Shown piece after piece: positions 1 through 9,013 of a stretch of DNA of 64,000 bases. Made by a program: the position numbers and the translations under genes. Below the pieces are notes generated by a model. The model had not been told where the DNA came from and made no database searches. It worked only from the letters and a program-made list of their open reading frames with translations. Position 1 is the stretch's first letter, and the number at the start of each line of letters is the position of its first letter. Origin of the DNA: Saposhnikovia divaricata (Eukaryota; Streptophyta; Magnoliopsida; Apiales; Apiaceae); contig CM071597.1 of NCBI GenBank assembly GCA_036435485.1, forward strand, positions 11,649,881 to 11,713,880, given 5' to 3'.

Positions 1-15
1 CAAAATCAACTTGAT

Positions 16-537
16 TTGTTTTTGAAATGTGTGCAGGGAAACAGAAGGAATCTATGGTACCTAGACAGTGGATGCTCTAGGCACTTGACAGGAGATTCAA
101 CCCTGCTCACAGAATTCAAGGAAGGAGCTGGCCCTAGAATTACCTTTGGAGATGACAGCAAAGGATATACTAAGGGATATGGCCTGATTTCAAAAGACAA
201 TGTCATCATTGAAGAAGTGGCTTTAGTTGAAGGTTTGAAGCACAATTTGCTGAGTATCAGTGAGATTTGTGATAAAGACTATGCAGTAAAGTTCACAAAA
301 GAAGCCTGTGTTGTTTCTGCCAAGGAAGACAACAATGTGGTATTGACAGGCTTTAGAAAAGGAAATGTTTACATAGCTGACTTCAATTCAGCATGCTCAG
401 AATCCATTACTTGTCTCTTCAGCAAAGCAAGTAAGGATGAGAGTTGGCTATGGCATAAGAAGCTGTCACATTTGAATTTTAAAGTTATTAACCAACAAGA
501 AACCAACTTTAGCTTTTCTACATGTCTTTGGATGTAA
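16..537 (+). pseudogene. pol N-terminal remnant: aspartic protease and GAG-pre-integrase
   Basis: The frame carries the retroviral-type protease motif WYLDSGCSRHLTGD near residues 15-28 and the GAG-pre-integrase block beginning DESWLWHKKLSHLNF near residue 140. Element B continues from the same place with the zinc-binding CDAC motif and the first integrase Asp (HMDLFGP). Here the sequence departs from B right after the codons for NFKV (about 488) and rejoins pol at the HVFGC block about 30 bases later, in another frame. The whole integrase catalytic core is therefore missing. The ORF's tail of about 15 residues is a deletion by-product. Confidence 0.85.
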
Positions 538-544
538 GTGTTTT

Positions 545-2767
545 GTGCTAAGGAATCATGGAGATAACTTAGGCAAATTTGAAGCAAAGACAGATGAAGC
601 TATTTTCGTTGGATATGCAGCAGGGAAAGCCTACAAGGTCTACAATCTAAGAACCAACATTGTTATGGAATCTGTACATGTTGTGTTTGATGATCAAAAG
701 ATTCTAGGCCTAAATGATGAAGGTTACCATGAAAAGTTGGAATTTGAGAATGAAGGTGAAGGAAGAATGTACTATGATGATGATGAGGAGAATGAAGATC
801 ATGACCACAGAGATCCACCTAGAGCTGTTATACCAACTAAAAGTGATGCTTACACTGAAAATGAAGCATCCGTTGATAGTCATTCTGGAACATCCGTTGA
901 CAGTCATTCTGCAACATCCGTTGACACTATTAGAGATGCATCCGTTGACAGATATTCTCAAGCATCCGTCGACAGGCAAAATGATGCATCCATTGACAGT
1001 CAACTTCATAACTCAGCAAGGACAACAAACTCAGGGGGAGTTTCTCAAGGTCAAAATTCAATGCTAAATCAACATGATCATGGAAATGAAGCAACCTCAT
1101 CAAGATCAAACCTTCCACCTGCAAGAAAATGGACTAGAAATCATCCATTTGAGTTAATCATTGGTGAATCAAATTCAAGAGTCCAAACTAGAAAGGCCAC
1201 TCAAGCAGAATGTCTATACAGTAGCTTCCTGTCTCAAGAGGAACCTAAGAAAGTGGAAGATGCCCTTCTAGATCCAGATTGGGTGTTAGCAATGCAAGAA
1301 GAGCTAAACCAATTTGAAAGAAATAAAGTATGGAAACTTGTGCCCAAACCTGATGATAGAAGTGTCATAGGTACTAAATGGGTTCTCAAGAATAAGACAG
1401 ATGAAAATGGCATAATTGTGAGGAATAAAGCTAGATTAGTGGCAAAGGGCTATTCTCAAGAAGAAGGAATAGATTTTGATGAAACTTTTGCTCCAGTAGC
1501 AAGACTTGAGGCAATAAGAATCTTTCTAGCCTATGCAGCACATGCCAATTTCAAAGTCTATCAGATGGATGTCAAAAGTGCCTTTCTAAATGGGGAACTG
1601 GAAGAAGAGGTCTATGTCCATCAACCGCCTGGTTTTGAGGATCCAGAATTTCTAGAATATGTATATCTTCTCATGAAAGCACTTTATGGTTTGAAGCAAG
1701 CACCAAGAGCCTGGTATGACACTTTATCTCAATTTCTTTTGGAGAACCACTTCACTAGAGGTACAGTAGATAAAACCTTATTTCATAGGGATATTAATGG
1801 CTCTTCAATACTTGTTCAAATCTATGTAGATGATATTATTTTTGGGTCTACAGATGAGAAGCTTTGCAAAAAGTTTGCCAAACTTATGCAAAGTAGGTAT
1901 GAAATGAGCATGATGGGTGAATTAACTTACTTTCTTGGCCTACAAGTAAAGCAAGTTAATGAGGGCATTTTCATAAGTCAAACAAAATATATTTATGATC
2001 TCTTAAAGAAATTTGACTTAATGGATTGTACATCTGCTAAAACACCTATGGCCACTGCAACTAAGCTTGAGTTGAATACTAAGGAAAAGTCTGTGGACAT
2101 CTCAAGCTATAGAGGCATGGTAGGTTCACTTCTATACCTAACAGCTAGTAGACCTGATATAATGTTTTATACTTGTCTTTGTGCTAGATTTCAAGCTGAC
2201 CCTAGAGAGTCTCACTTAATAGCTATTAAAAGAATTTTCAGATATCTTAAGAGAACACCAAACCTTGGCATTTGGTACCCAAGAGAATCTGGTTTTGATC
2301 TAACTGGCTATTCAGATGCAGATTATGCAGGTTGCAGAGTTGACAGGAAAAGTACTACAGGTTCCTGTCAATTTCTAGGAAACAGGCATGTTTCATGGTT
2401 CAGTAAGAAACAAAACTCAGTCTCCACCTCAACAGCTGAAGCTGAGTACATTGCTGCTGGAAGCTGTTGTGCACAGATTCTATGGATGAGAAACCAACTC
2501 ATTGACTATGGTCTAAAAGTTGAGAAGATTCCAATTTTCTGTGACAACACAAGTGCTATTGCCATCACAGGGAATCCAGTGCAACATTCGAGAACCAAGC
2601 ACATTGACATCAAATACCACTTCATTAGAGAACATGTGATGAATGGTACAGTAGAAATGCACTTTGTGCCAAGTGAAATGCAGCTTGCAGATATCTTCAC
2701 CAAGCCTCTTGATGAATCCACATTCACAAGATTGGTAGGTGAGCTAGGTATGCTTAACTTGTCATAA
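545..2767 (+). CDS. Copia pol C-terminal part: reverse transcriptase and RNase H
   Basis: The open frame of about 740 codons starts in the integrase C-terminal region (FVGYAAGKAYKVYN) and really extends upstream to about 518, so the listed start is only the first start-like codon after the deletion. An acidic linker (residues 70-200) precedes the RT. RT blocks include WKLVPKP, QMDVKSAFLNGELEEEVY and the catalytic YVDD at residues 427-430. RNase H follows (GYSDADYAG, STAEAEYIAA, CDNTSAIAI) and the frame ends at a C-terminal LGMLNLS. The RT-RNase H part is uninterrupted, so this half decayed little before or after the integrase deletion. Confidence 0.9.
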   Translation: MLRNHGDNLGKFEAKTDEAIFVGYAAGKAYKVYNLRTNIVMESVHVVFDDQKILGLNDEGYHEKLEFENEGEGRMYYDDDEENEDHDHRDPPRAVIPTKSDAYTENEASVDSHSGTSVDSHSATSVDTIRDASVDRYSQASVDRQNDASIDSQLHNSARTTNSGGVSQGQNSMLNQHDHGNEATSSRSNLPPARKWTRNHPFELIIGESNSRVQTRKATQAECLYSSFLSQEEPKKVEDALLDPDWVLAMQEELNQFERNKVWKLVPKPDDRSVIGTKWVLKNKTDENGIIVRNKARLVAKGYSQEEGIDFDETFAPVARLEAIRIFLAYAAHANFKVYQMDVKSAFLNGELEEEVYVHQPPGFEDPEFLEYVYLLMKALYGLKQAPRAWYDTLSQFLLENHFTRGTVDKTLFHRDINGSSILVQIYVDDIIFGSTDEKLCKKFAKLMQSRYEMSMMGELTYFLGLQVKQVNEGIFISQTKYIYDLLKKFDLMDCTSAKTPMATATKLELNTKEKSVDISSYRGMVGSLLYLTASRPDIMFYTCLCARFQADPRESHLIAIKRIFRYLKRTPNLGIWYPRESGFDLTGYSDADYAGCRVDRKSTTGSCQFLGNRHVSWFSKKQNSVSTSTAEAEYIAAGSCCAQILWMRNQLIDYGLKVEKIPIFCDNTSAIAITGNPVQHSRTKHIDIKYHFIREHVMNGTVEMHFVPSEMQLADIFTKPLDESTFTRLVGELGMLNLS
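868..996 (+). repeat. 24-bp coding minisatellite, six units, in the pol linker
   Basis: Units begin at 868, 892, 916, 940, 964 and 988, exactly 24 bases apart. Each starts with ATCCGTTGA (first four exact, last two with one change) and encodes an 8-residue repeat with an (A/T)-S-(V/I)-D core. The repeat lies in the acidic linker between integrase and RT and uses the same 9-mer that is dispersed through the LTR, spacer and env-like ORF. Confidence 0.9.
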
Positions 2768-2885
2768 TTCCTAGTGATATTTGATTTCACTGCATTGAAG
2801 CTGGAAATGTGTTTTGATTTACTTGAAAGTTAAAACTTTCAGAAAAATTTTCTGCAGAAATTTTGCCTAAGGCAAAATTAGCTTA

Positions 2886-3165
2886 TCAACGGATATCCTT
2901 TTATTCGTTGATAGTATAAACACATTACTAGATTTTTGCATGTCAACGGGTAACAGGCTATCCACGTCATCAACGGATAAACTGTATCTCAACCGTTCAT
3001 TCTATATCCGTTGATATACAATTTTTTTTTATAACCGTTGGTAACCGTGTATATCTAATCATGGCTGTACTTATTCTCTTTTTATTTATTATCTGACAGT
3101 TACTTTTGACCAATGGAGTAATTACTTTTAATTATTTCATTTTTAATTCTTGAAAAATATAAAAG
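2886..3165 (+). promoter_or_regulatory. Candidate internal promoter in the pol-env spacer
   Basis: The spacer 2768-3271 holds three exact copies of the family motif (TCAACGGAT at 2886 and 2970, its complement at 3006), several degenerate copies, and then a TATAAAAG box at 3158-3165. A pyrimidine-rich start-like region (ctctcacatctcac) follows about 25-30 bases later, and the env-like ATG is at 3272. This motif-then-TATA order repeats the layout of the LTR. Promoter function is inferred. Confidence 0.45.
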
Positions 3166-3271
3166 GCGGACTTGTACTCTCACATCTCACTTTTATTCAT
3201 TTTCAAGCATATCAAAAGTTAACTGCATCTTCTTCCCTAAAACTCTCTGTAACCAAAGTTCAATCACTTCA

Positions 3272-3676
3272 ATGGCGCCTATTGTTAAGATGATGTCCTC
3301 CACTGGGTTTACCTATGAGAAGAACAATTTCGCAGCCTTTGTTGACACAGTGAATGCTCCAGAAGCTTACCACACTTTGATGAGTTTCGTGAAGAAATGC
3401 AAACTGTCATATGCTATGACGGCCACCACTCCCTTAATCCACGGGGTAATTGAAGAAATGTGGACATCTGCTGAGTACAATGGCACAGACGGTACAATTG
3501 CTTTTTCTTTAAAGGGTAAAAACTATGTGGTTAATTCTGATGTAATAACTGCTTGCTTAAAATTGCCTGAGAATAACTGTCTGAAAGTACCTACTGATGC
3601 TGAAATTGTTGCCATGCTTAATTCTATTAATTATGCCCTTAGTACTGAAAACTTAGGGAAAATTGCTAGAAAATGA
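3272..3676 (+). pseudogene. Envelope-like ORF, N-terminal segment ending at an in-frame UGA
   Basis: An ATG at 3272 opens a frame of 134 codons that stops at a UGA (3674-3676). The next 1,368 codons continue in exactly the same frame from 3677, so this is one ORF of about 1,500 codons with a single stop. The segment resembles the N-terminal part of the envelope-like ORF of element 2 in layout (a WTSA block, then a hydrophobic globular region). Proteins of this position in SIRE elements are called envelope-like from their location and, in some members, predicted membrane segments. I see no convincing signal peptide here. Confidence 0.7.
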
Positions 3677-6600
3677 ATGGTTAAAGAATGGATCTATTTC
3701 TGTGATGCCTTCATTAAAACTTTTTCAGGAACAATTAGTAATTTTGATGCTGTTACCCAGTCCATGCTAACAATGATGTGTATGCTTTTAAATGATAAAT
3801 TCTATAATTTTGGCACATTAGTTATGTATGAGATAGCTGCAAAGTTGGGTAAAAAGGGAACTAGGAGCAAGTATATCTACTTTGCTAGATTTTTAATGCT
3901 CTTAGCACTGCATGTGTCTGAGAATAAGCTATCCATTGCTAACCCGGATAGCAAGTTCCAATGTTTTGTTCAGGAGAGTGACCTGATTCGAATGAACCTC
4001 AATGCAGGAGTACAGTTGGTATATCTACCAATTGTTCAGGTAACTATCTCTAACTCTGAAACCCCTATCTCCAACCCCCAAATTTCTTTGCCTTCTAGTG
4101 TCACAATGGAGTCTGTAGTTGTGACCAAACAGGCTCCTACCAAAGTGACCAAATCCAGAGTTCCAAAACCACATTCTAAAAAGCAAACCTCAAGTGTCTC
4201 TCAAAAGACACCTGTTGTAAAATCTACCAAACCTCTTGAGGGGAGTGTGAAGGTGGTAGTGAGTGGTGAGGGACAGGGTGAACATCAAAGAAGCCCTAAG
4301 GATAAGAAAGGAGAGATGAGTGCAACCACCATTTCAGTCTCTCAAAAGACTGCTAATGTAACTACAGGCCAAATTCTAGTTACACTCTCTCAACAGAGTG
4401 TGACTACTGAATCAAGTTCCCCACAAGGAACACTGCACAAGAGGGTTAGGGACACATATAGCCCAATCTCAAAAACCTATGGAAGAAGAGTGAAATCTAA
4501 AACCACAGGGGAATCACAGGGTGCACACACTGTACAGGAAACTGTACCTTCTCAAACTCAGTTTGATGTGGCTTCAATAAATGTGGAGTCACAGCCCCTT
4601 GATCTTAATCTTCAAATCGACACACATTACAATCCACCATCACCAACTCCATCTCTGGATGTGGATATGATATCTACATCAATTCCTGATTCTCCATCTT
4701 TAAGATTCTTGGAGAAGCCCCACTCTGTAATTGGTGGTCATCATCTTTTAGATGATTTGTTGGACCATCAATCTTCCCTTCCAGAATTCTCAACACAGAC
4801 TGTGGCCTCGAACTTAAAATCAATCTCCACAGATTCAGTGTTGGTTTTCTCTTCAACGGATATAATTATTCCTTCCTCAACGGATATCCTTCATCTGTTG
4901 ACAAGTGTTTCTCCATCAATGGATGCGCCTCTATCTAGCCATCCGTTGACAGCTATAACTACTCCATCAACGGATATTCCTTATCCGTTGATAACTCACT
5001 CTACCACTGCTATATCTGACATTCCAGTGTCAAGTGTAGAGGAGTTCTCAGTAGTTGAAACACTTTTAGGATTGAGGGAAGGGAGTGAGAGGCTGCCTTG
5101 TGAGCAGGCAAAAGGAGAGATAAATAATGAGAGGCTGGCCATTTCTTCCGGTCAGGCAAAAGGAGAGTTTGAGAGTTCCACCTTAGTAGGTGAAGGTGAG
5201 GGTGTGAGAGGTGTGAGCCAAGGGGAGCCCTTGATGCAAGAAAAGAGAGATGAGGGGAGAGAAGGGACTACAGGAGAGATAAGGATGGAAGAAGCAGCCA
5301 TTGCTAGTGAGTCAATGGGGGTTGAGGATGCATCCAAGGAAATGGAATATCAAAGAGAATATCAGTCCATGATTGACTCCATTTCTTTGGATGCTGAAAC
5401 CTTTACTCACCATGAACCTACCAATCAAATTCTGGCACAACAGGGCAATGTGGAAGCAGAGGAGGCAATGCACCTAGTGCACACCTCACAGTCTCTACTT
5501 AGAGCTAAGGAATCTATAGCAGCTCTGCCAACCACTGCTGAGAGTGATGAATTTGACAATTCTGAAGATGAAGACAGCCAGAGCTCTGAAGATGAAGGTG
5601 GTAGCAGTATTCATGATTTTGCATTTGCTCAAAACTACACCTATCATCAACTTGATATGGAAATCATAAGGCAATATAAATCTGCCCTGGCTGAGCACCC
5701 AGAAGCAGATCCACAGAGAAAGGTTGTTCTTCAACAGGCAATTGACTCCCTAAAGTTACAAAAGATGCAAATGGTGATTCAGAGATCCAACTTAGAGGAG
5801 GTCAAACAAGAAATCAAGGATGTGAAGATCTCTGTGGATTCCAAGCTAGAGCAACTAGCTCCTACAGCCACTCAGAGGGTGTTGCAACAAAGGTTCCTCA
5901 AAGAAGACAACCTGGCTAAGTCTGTGCAACTTCTCAATTCAAGAGTGGAAAAGATGGAATCCCAGATGGAACAATTTCTTCAACATCAGAAACTGCAAAC
6001 CCAACTGCTAGAAAAGTTAGTTGCAGCCCCAACTTCTAGTCAAACCCATGATGCTAACAAAAAGGGGGAGAAAGTGGAAGAGGCTGTGGCAACTACAAGT
6101 CAAATCTTAATTTCTGAAAGCAGGGAAGCAGCAAGTCAGGGGGAGCAGCAGCCTACCATAGTGGTCAATCCACAGGAATTCATTGTCACAGCTTCCCCCA
6201 GCAAATCCAAACCTGAACAAGTAGCTCTATCTGAAGAGTTTGATCTCTCAAACTTGACAGAAGAGGAAAAGCTAGCCAAAATTGAAGCTCTACAAAAGAT
6301 GAAAGAGGAAAACTATGGAAGGATAATGAGGACAGAAAGATTGATCAATCAATCTATTGCATCAACTCTGTTCTCTAGCCAAACCTCAGCTCCAACAATA
6401 TCTACAACAATTCTGAAGGTGCTCACTCCAGCAATTGTGGCTCCTACATTCTATGATGCTGAGCCTTCTCATGTTAAGGAATTTGAACCCTACATCAAAT
6501 CAAGACCCTTCTCACCACCAAAAGCAAATGGGAAGAACAAGTTACAACTGGACTTTCCATTTCCCAAGGATGATGAAGAGAAGCTGATGGGTAAGGCAAT

Positions 6601-7783
6601 CAAGGAATTCAAGGAGAAGACTAACAGTTGTGTAAGAGAATGGATGGCTGTAATCATAAGGAATGGAAAAGTTCTAAACATATCCAACAGCCATCCTAGA
6701 TTTGTTGAAGCCAAGAGAGAAGAGACTTCAAGGCTGCTAAGAGAATCTCAACCAAGCACTGAATATCAATATGAAAACTCAGATGAGAAGCAAGCAAGGC
6801 TGGCTCAAGAGTTATTGGATGAGGTAGAGGATGAATTGAGGGAACCTGAGGAAGTCCCCAAATTCAAAAAGAAAGGGAAATCAGTCGCCAAATCCAAGAG
6901 ATTAAAATCAAAGGCAAGGAGGCCTGTCTCTCCAGAAATTGAAAACAAAGAGATAGTTGGTTCATCACAACCTATTGATGTAAAAGTATTCAACCCAGAT
7001 GTGAATTTCCATGGTGAACCTATAGTACCTAAAGAGGAACCAATGAATCTTGACTCCATTAAGGTTCCTTCATTCTTGCTGAAGCCTCAACAGAAGCCTA
7101 TACAGAAGAAAAGGAAACCAAGGAAGCAACCTTCAAAGGAACCAATTCAAGTTGCTAGGGTACCTGCTATTGTCATGCAGCCAATCTTGGAAAACAAGGA
7201 TGATTTTATCTATCAGGCAGATATTGAAGAATACTCTAGCATGAATCTTTATCTGGATGAATTGTCAGAAGTAAGAGAAATTGACAAATATAGACATTTG
7301 CCTGAAAGATTGGTCTTTGTATACAAGGGAGGAATGGAAAGGACATGGCCACTACAAAGGGTTCTTGGAGAAAATTATCATACCTTAACCAAAGTGTTCT
7401 CTGCAATCAAGAGATACACAGGGTTCTCCAAGATAGCAAAAGGGGAGATACTGGACAGAATAGAACAAATAAGGAGGGATTGGAACTCACCATCAAGTCT
7501 ACCAAGGAAAATGAAGATCCCATACAATGGACAAAAAATCCACCTCCAACCTTTCTGGATGATGGAGTTCAGGGATGAAGATGGTAACAGGAGATTCTTC
7601 AGGTTAGAAGACCAACTACCAAATGCTAGTTCTCAATACCTGAGATGGCTACAACAAAAGCTAAATCCAAAGGTAGATGAAGAAGATGCCTTCTATAGGC
7701 AACTCCAAATACAGATTGAGTCCAACTCTGCCAAGGAAGGAAAATCAAGGGTGATGCCAACAAGAGGAAAGAAACAGTCCTAA
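3677..7783 (+). CDS. Envelope-like ORF, long C-terminal segment
   Basis: This 1,368-codon frame follows the UGA without a shift. Residues 1-110 finish the globular N-terminal domain. A long low-complexity Ser/Thr/Pro/Glu region follows and includes, at 4853-4991, five exact copies of the element's 9-mer read as S-T-D or H-P-L-T/Y-P-L-I. Residues about 670-790 look like a coiled coil (regular Leu/Gln/Glu heptads). Further on are a basic cluster rich in KKKGK/KSKR near residue 1070 and a conserved-looking C-terminal block. I see no clear transmembrane segment, so 'envelope' rests on position only. A structural or nucleic-acid-binding role is equally possible. Confidence 0.75.
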   Translation: MVKEWIYFCDAFIKTFSGTISNFDAVTQSMLTMMCMLLNDKFYNFGTLVMYEIAAKLGKKGTRSKYIYFARFLMLLALHVSENKLSIANPDSKFQCFVQESDLIRMNLNAGVQLVYLPIVQVTISNSETPISNPQISLPSSVTMESVVVTKQAPTKVTKSRVPKPHSKKQTSSVSQKTPVVKSTKPLEGSVKVVVSGEGQGEHQRSPKDKKGEMSATTISVSQKTANVTTGQILVTLSQQSVTTESSSPQGTLHKRVRDTYSPISKTYGRRVKSKTTGESQGAHTVQETVPSQTQFDVASINVESQPLDLNLQIDTHYNPPSPTPSLDVDMISTSIPDSPSLRFLEKPHSVIGGHHLLDDLLDHQSSLPEFSTQTVASNLKSISTDSVLVFSSTDIIIPSSTDILHLLTSVSPSMDAPLSSHPLTAITTPSTDIPYPLITHSTTAISDIPVSSVEEFSVVETLLGLREGSERLPCEQAKGEINNERLAISSGQAKGEFESSTLVGEGEGVRGVSQGEPLMQEKRDEGREGTTGEIRMEEAAIASESMGVEDASKEMEYQREYQSMIDSISLDAETFTHHEPTNQILAQQGNVEAEEAMHLVHTSQSLLRAKESIAALPTTAESDEFDNSEDEDSQSSEDEGGSSIHDFAFAQNYTYHQLDMEIIRQYKSALAEHPEADPQRKVVLQQAIDSLKLQKMQMVIQRSNLEEVKQEIKDVKISVDSKLEQLAPTATQRVLQQRFLKEDNLAKSVQLLNSRVEKMESQMEQFLQHQKLQTQLLEKLVAAPTSSQTHDANKKGEKVEEAVATTSQILISESREAASQGEQQPTIVVNPQEFIVTASPSKSKPEQVALSEEFDLSNLTEEEKLAKIEALQKMKEENYGRIMRTERLINQSIASTLFSSQTSAPTISTTILKVLTPAIVAPTFYDAEPSHVKEFEPYIKSRPFSPPKANGKNKLQLDFPFPKDDEEKLMGKAIKEFKEKTNSCVREWMAVIIRNGKVLNISNSHPRFVEAKREETSRLLRESQPSTEYQYENSDEKQARLAQELLDEVEDELREPEEVPKFKKKGKSVAKSKRLKSKARRPVSPEIENKEIVGSSQPIDVKVFNPDVNFHGEPIVPKEEPMNLDSIKVPSFLLKPQQKPIQKKRKPRKQPSKEPIQVARVPAIVMQPILENKDDFIYQADIEEYSSMNLYLDELSEVREIDKYRHLPERLVFVYKGGMERTWPLQRVLGENYHTLTKVFSAIKRYTGFSKIAKGEILDRIEQIRRDWNSPSSLPRKMKIPYNGQKIHLQPFWMMEFRDEDGNRRFFRLEDQLPNASSQYLRWLQQKLNPKVDEEDAFYRQLQIQIESNSAKEGKSRVMPTRGKKQS

Positions 7784-7940
7784 TCTGCTCAGTCTAGAGG
7801 AGAACTTCTCTGTAAATTTCTCAAACTTTCAGTTTTTAATTGTTGTAGCTTAATACAATTTATGCATTGTTCTTTATAAATCTTTAGGAATGTTTTGTTA
7901 TCATCAAGGCCCTGAATTTATGCTTTATTGCCATCAAGTA

Positions 7941-7955
7941 TAAATTGGGGGAGAT
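7941..7955 (+). other. Polypurine tract of SIRE A
   Basis: The purine run TTGGGGGAGAT lies directly before the LTR start TGTTAGG at 7956, where plus-strand DNA synthesis would be primed. Confidence 0.85.
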
Positions 7956-8969
7956 TGTTAGGAATATGTTGTACTTGATGATAACTTCTCAATCAATCAA
8001 ATTGTTTAAGGTTTTGTAGCTGTCAACGGATGAGGATTTATAACTCTATCTGTTGACAGGTAGCTCATCAACGGATGAGGTTTTGTAGCATACTGCAAGT
8101 ATCTCTATGTTATCAGTTGATAGTGTTTTTATCCATAGTCATGTTGACTATCAACGGATAGGCAGAATAGGGTAGCCAATTGTAAATAAGCTATGCTATG
8201 TAATTCTGTCTAAGTGAAAGTGTATCAACGGATGAAGACAAAACTCTATCAACGGATACAACTCAAATCCACTCTATCAACGGATACAGTTCAAGTCTCA
8301 ATATCAACGGATAGCTCAATACATCATCAACGGATGTCAGGGTACAACATCAACGGATAATCATTGACAATGTCTTCTATGATTAGCTGGGGATTAGCAG
8401 TTGATAAGGACAAGTTTGACTGACAGATCACATGGGTTGATAGTAGATACAAAAAGCAGTATGGCAGCCATACTTTGGAAACACAGAAGAAAGAAGCATT
8501 CCATTTACACTATGAATACAAGAAAGGTGCAGGAGACATGTCTGAACACAAGGATAACCTTTCGGCTACATGTGTATTTGGAGTGTAGTAGCAAGTCAAC
8601 TAGAATTAGATTAGTATTATCTTATTCCAGTAGTACTTGTAAAACTTGGGATATATAACCAAGTGTAGCAACTCTTTGTAGGTTAAGAAAACAGACATAT
8701 TTGCTTAGGGTTTCTTGAATATCCTTAGAAGCAAAGAGTTGTAAAACGGCAGCTGTGTACATTTTGTATCACAGAGTTTTCTTCAAATAAAAGCTTCAGG
8801 TGGTGCATATTAACCACCTGATTTTATATGTGTTTGTGTTTAAAATCTTACATTGCAATTATCTCTGCATAAATTTCTGGAGTTCTTATCAGAAATTTAT
8901 AAATATCAAGAATTGTATTCAACCCCCCCCCCTTCTACAATTATACAAGTGTGTAATCTGGGAATAACA
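7956..8969 (+). repeat. 3' LTR of SIRE A (1,014 bp)
   Basis: The LTR runs from TGTTAGG to GGAATAACA with TGTTA/TAACA terminal inverted ends. It is roughly 98% identical by eye to the LTR at 59849-60866. A poly-C run lies near the 3' end (about 8926), as in many Sirevirus LTRs. The downstream flank is interrupted Copia pol. Confidence 0.92.
8023..8658 (+). promoter_or_regulatory. LTR U3 motif array and TATA box
   Basis: Nine exact TCAACGGAT copies, all in one orientation, start at 8023, 8068, 8151, 8225, 8249, 8277, 8304, 8327 and 8350. Degenerate copies occur as well. A TATATAA box follows at 8652-8658. The AACGG core matches the plant MYB/MYB3R (MSA-type) recognition core, so MYB control of the LTR is a reasonable inference but untested. 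Confidence 0.6.
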
Positions 8970-9013
8970 ATTCTCTTATCATCAGAAATCAGGTTCGAGA
9001 ATTAATTGCAAAT

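Larger units (their letters stand above)
1..8969 (+). mobile_element. SIRE-lineage Ty1/Copia retrotransposon A, 3' portion
   Basis: The stretch reads, in order, protease and GAG-pre-integrase remnant, RT-RNase H, a spacer, a long envelope-like ORF, a polypurine tract and a 3' LTR. An extra large ORF between pol and the 3' LTR is the hallmark of the SIRE/Maximus (Sirevirus) lineage. The 5' half lies outside the window. Positions 1-488 match 63311-63798 of element B closely, so A and B belong to one family in the same orientation. A is defective: the integrase core is deleted and the envelope-like frame has a stop. It ends inside an older Copia pol that resumes at 8970. Confidence 0.9.

Noticed and set aside
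8023..8358. CRISPR-like array of regularly spaced repeats
   Set aside because: The repeat is only 9-12 bases, spacing is irregular (16-83 bases), and the context is a plant LTR.
8401..8658. 85-codon ORF shared by both SIRE LTRs (also 60296-60565)
   Set aside because: It lies in LTR U3, is conserved only because the LTRs are recent copies, and has no recognisable domain.
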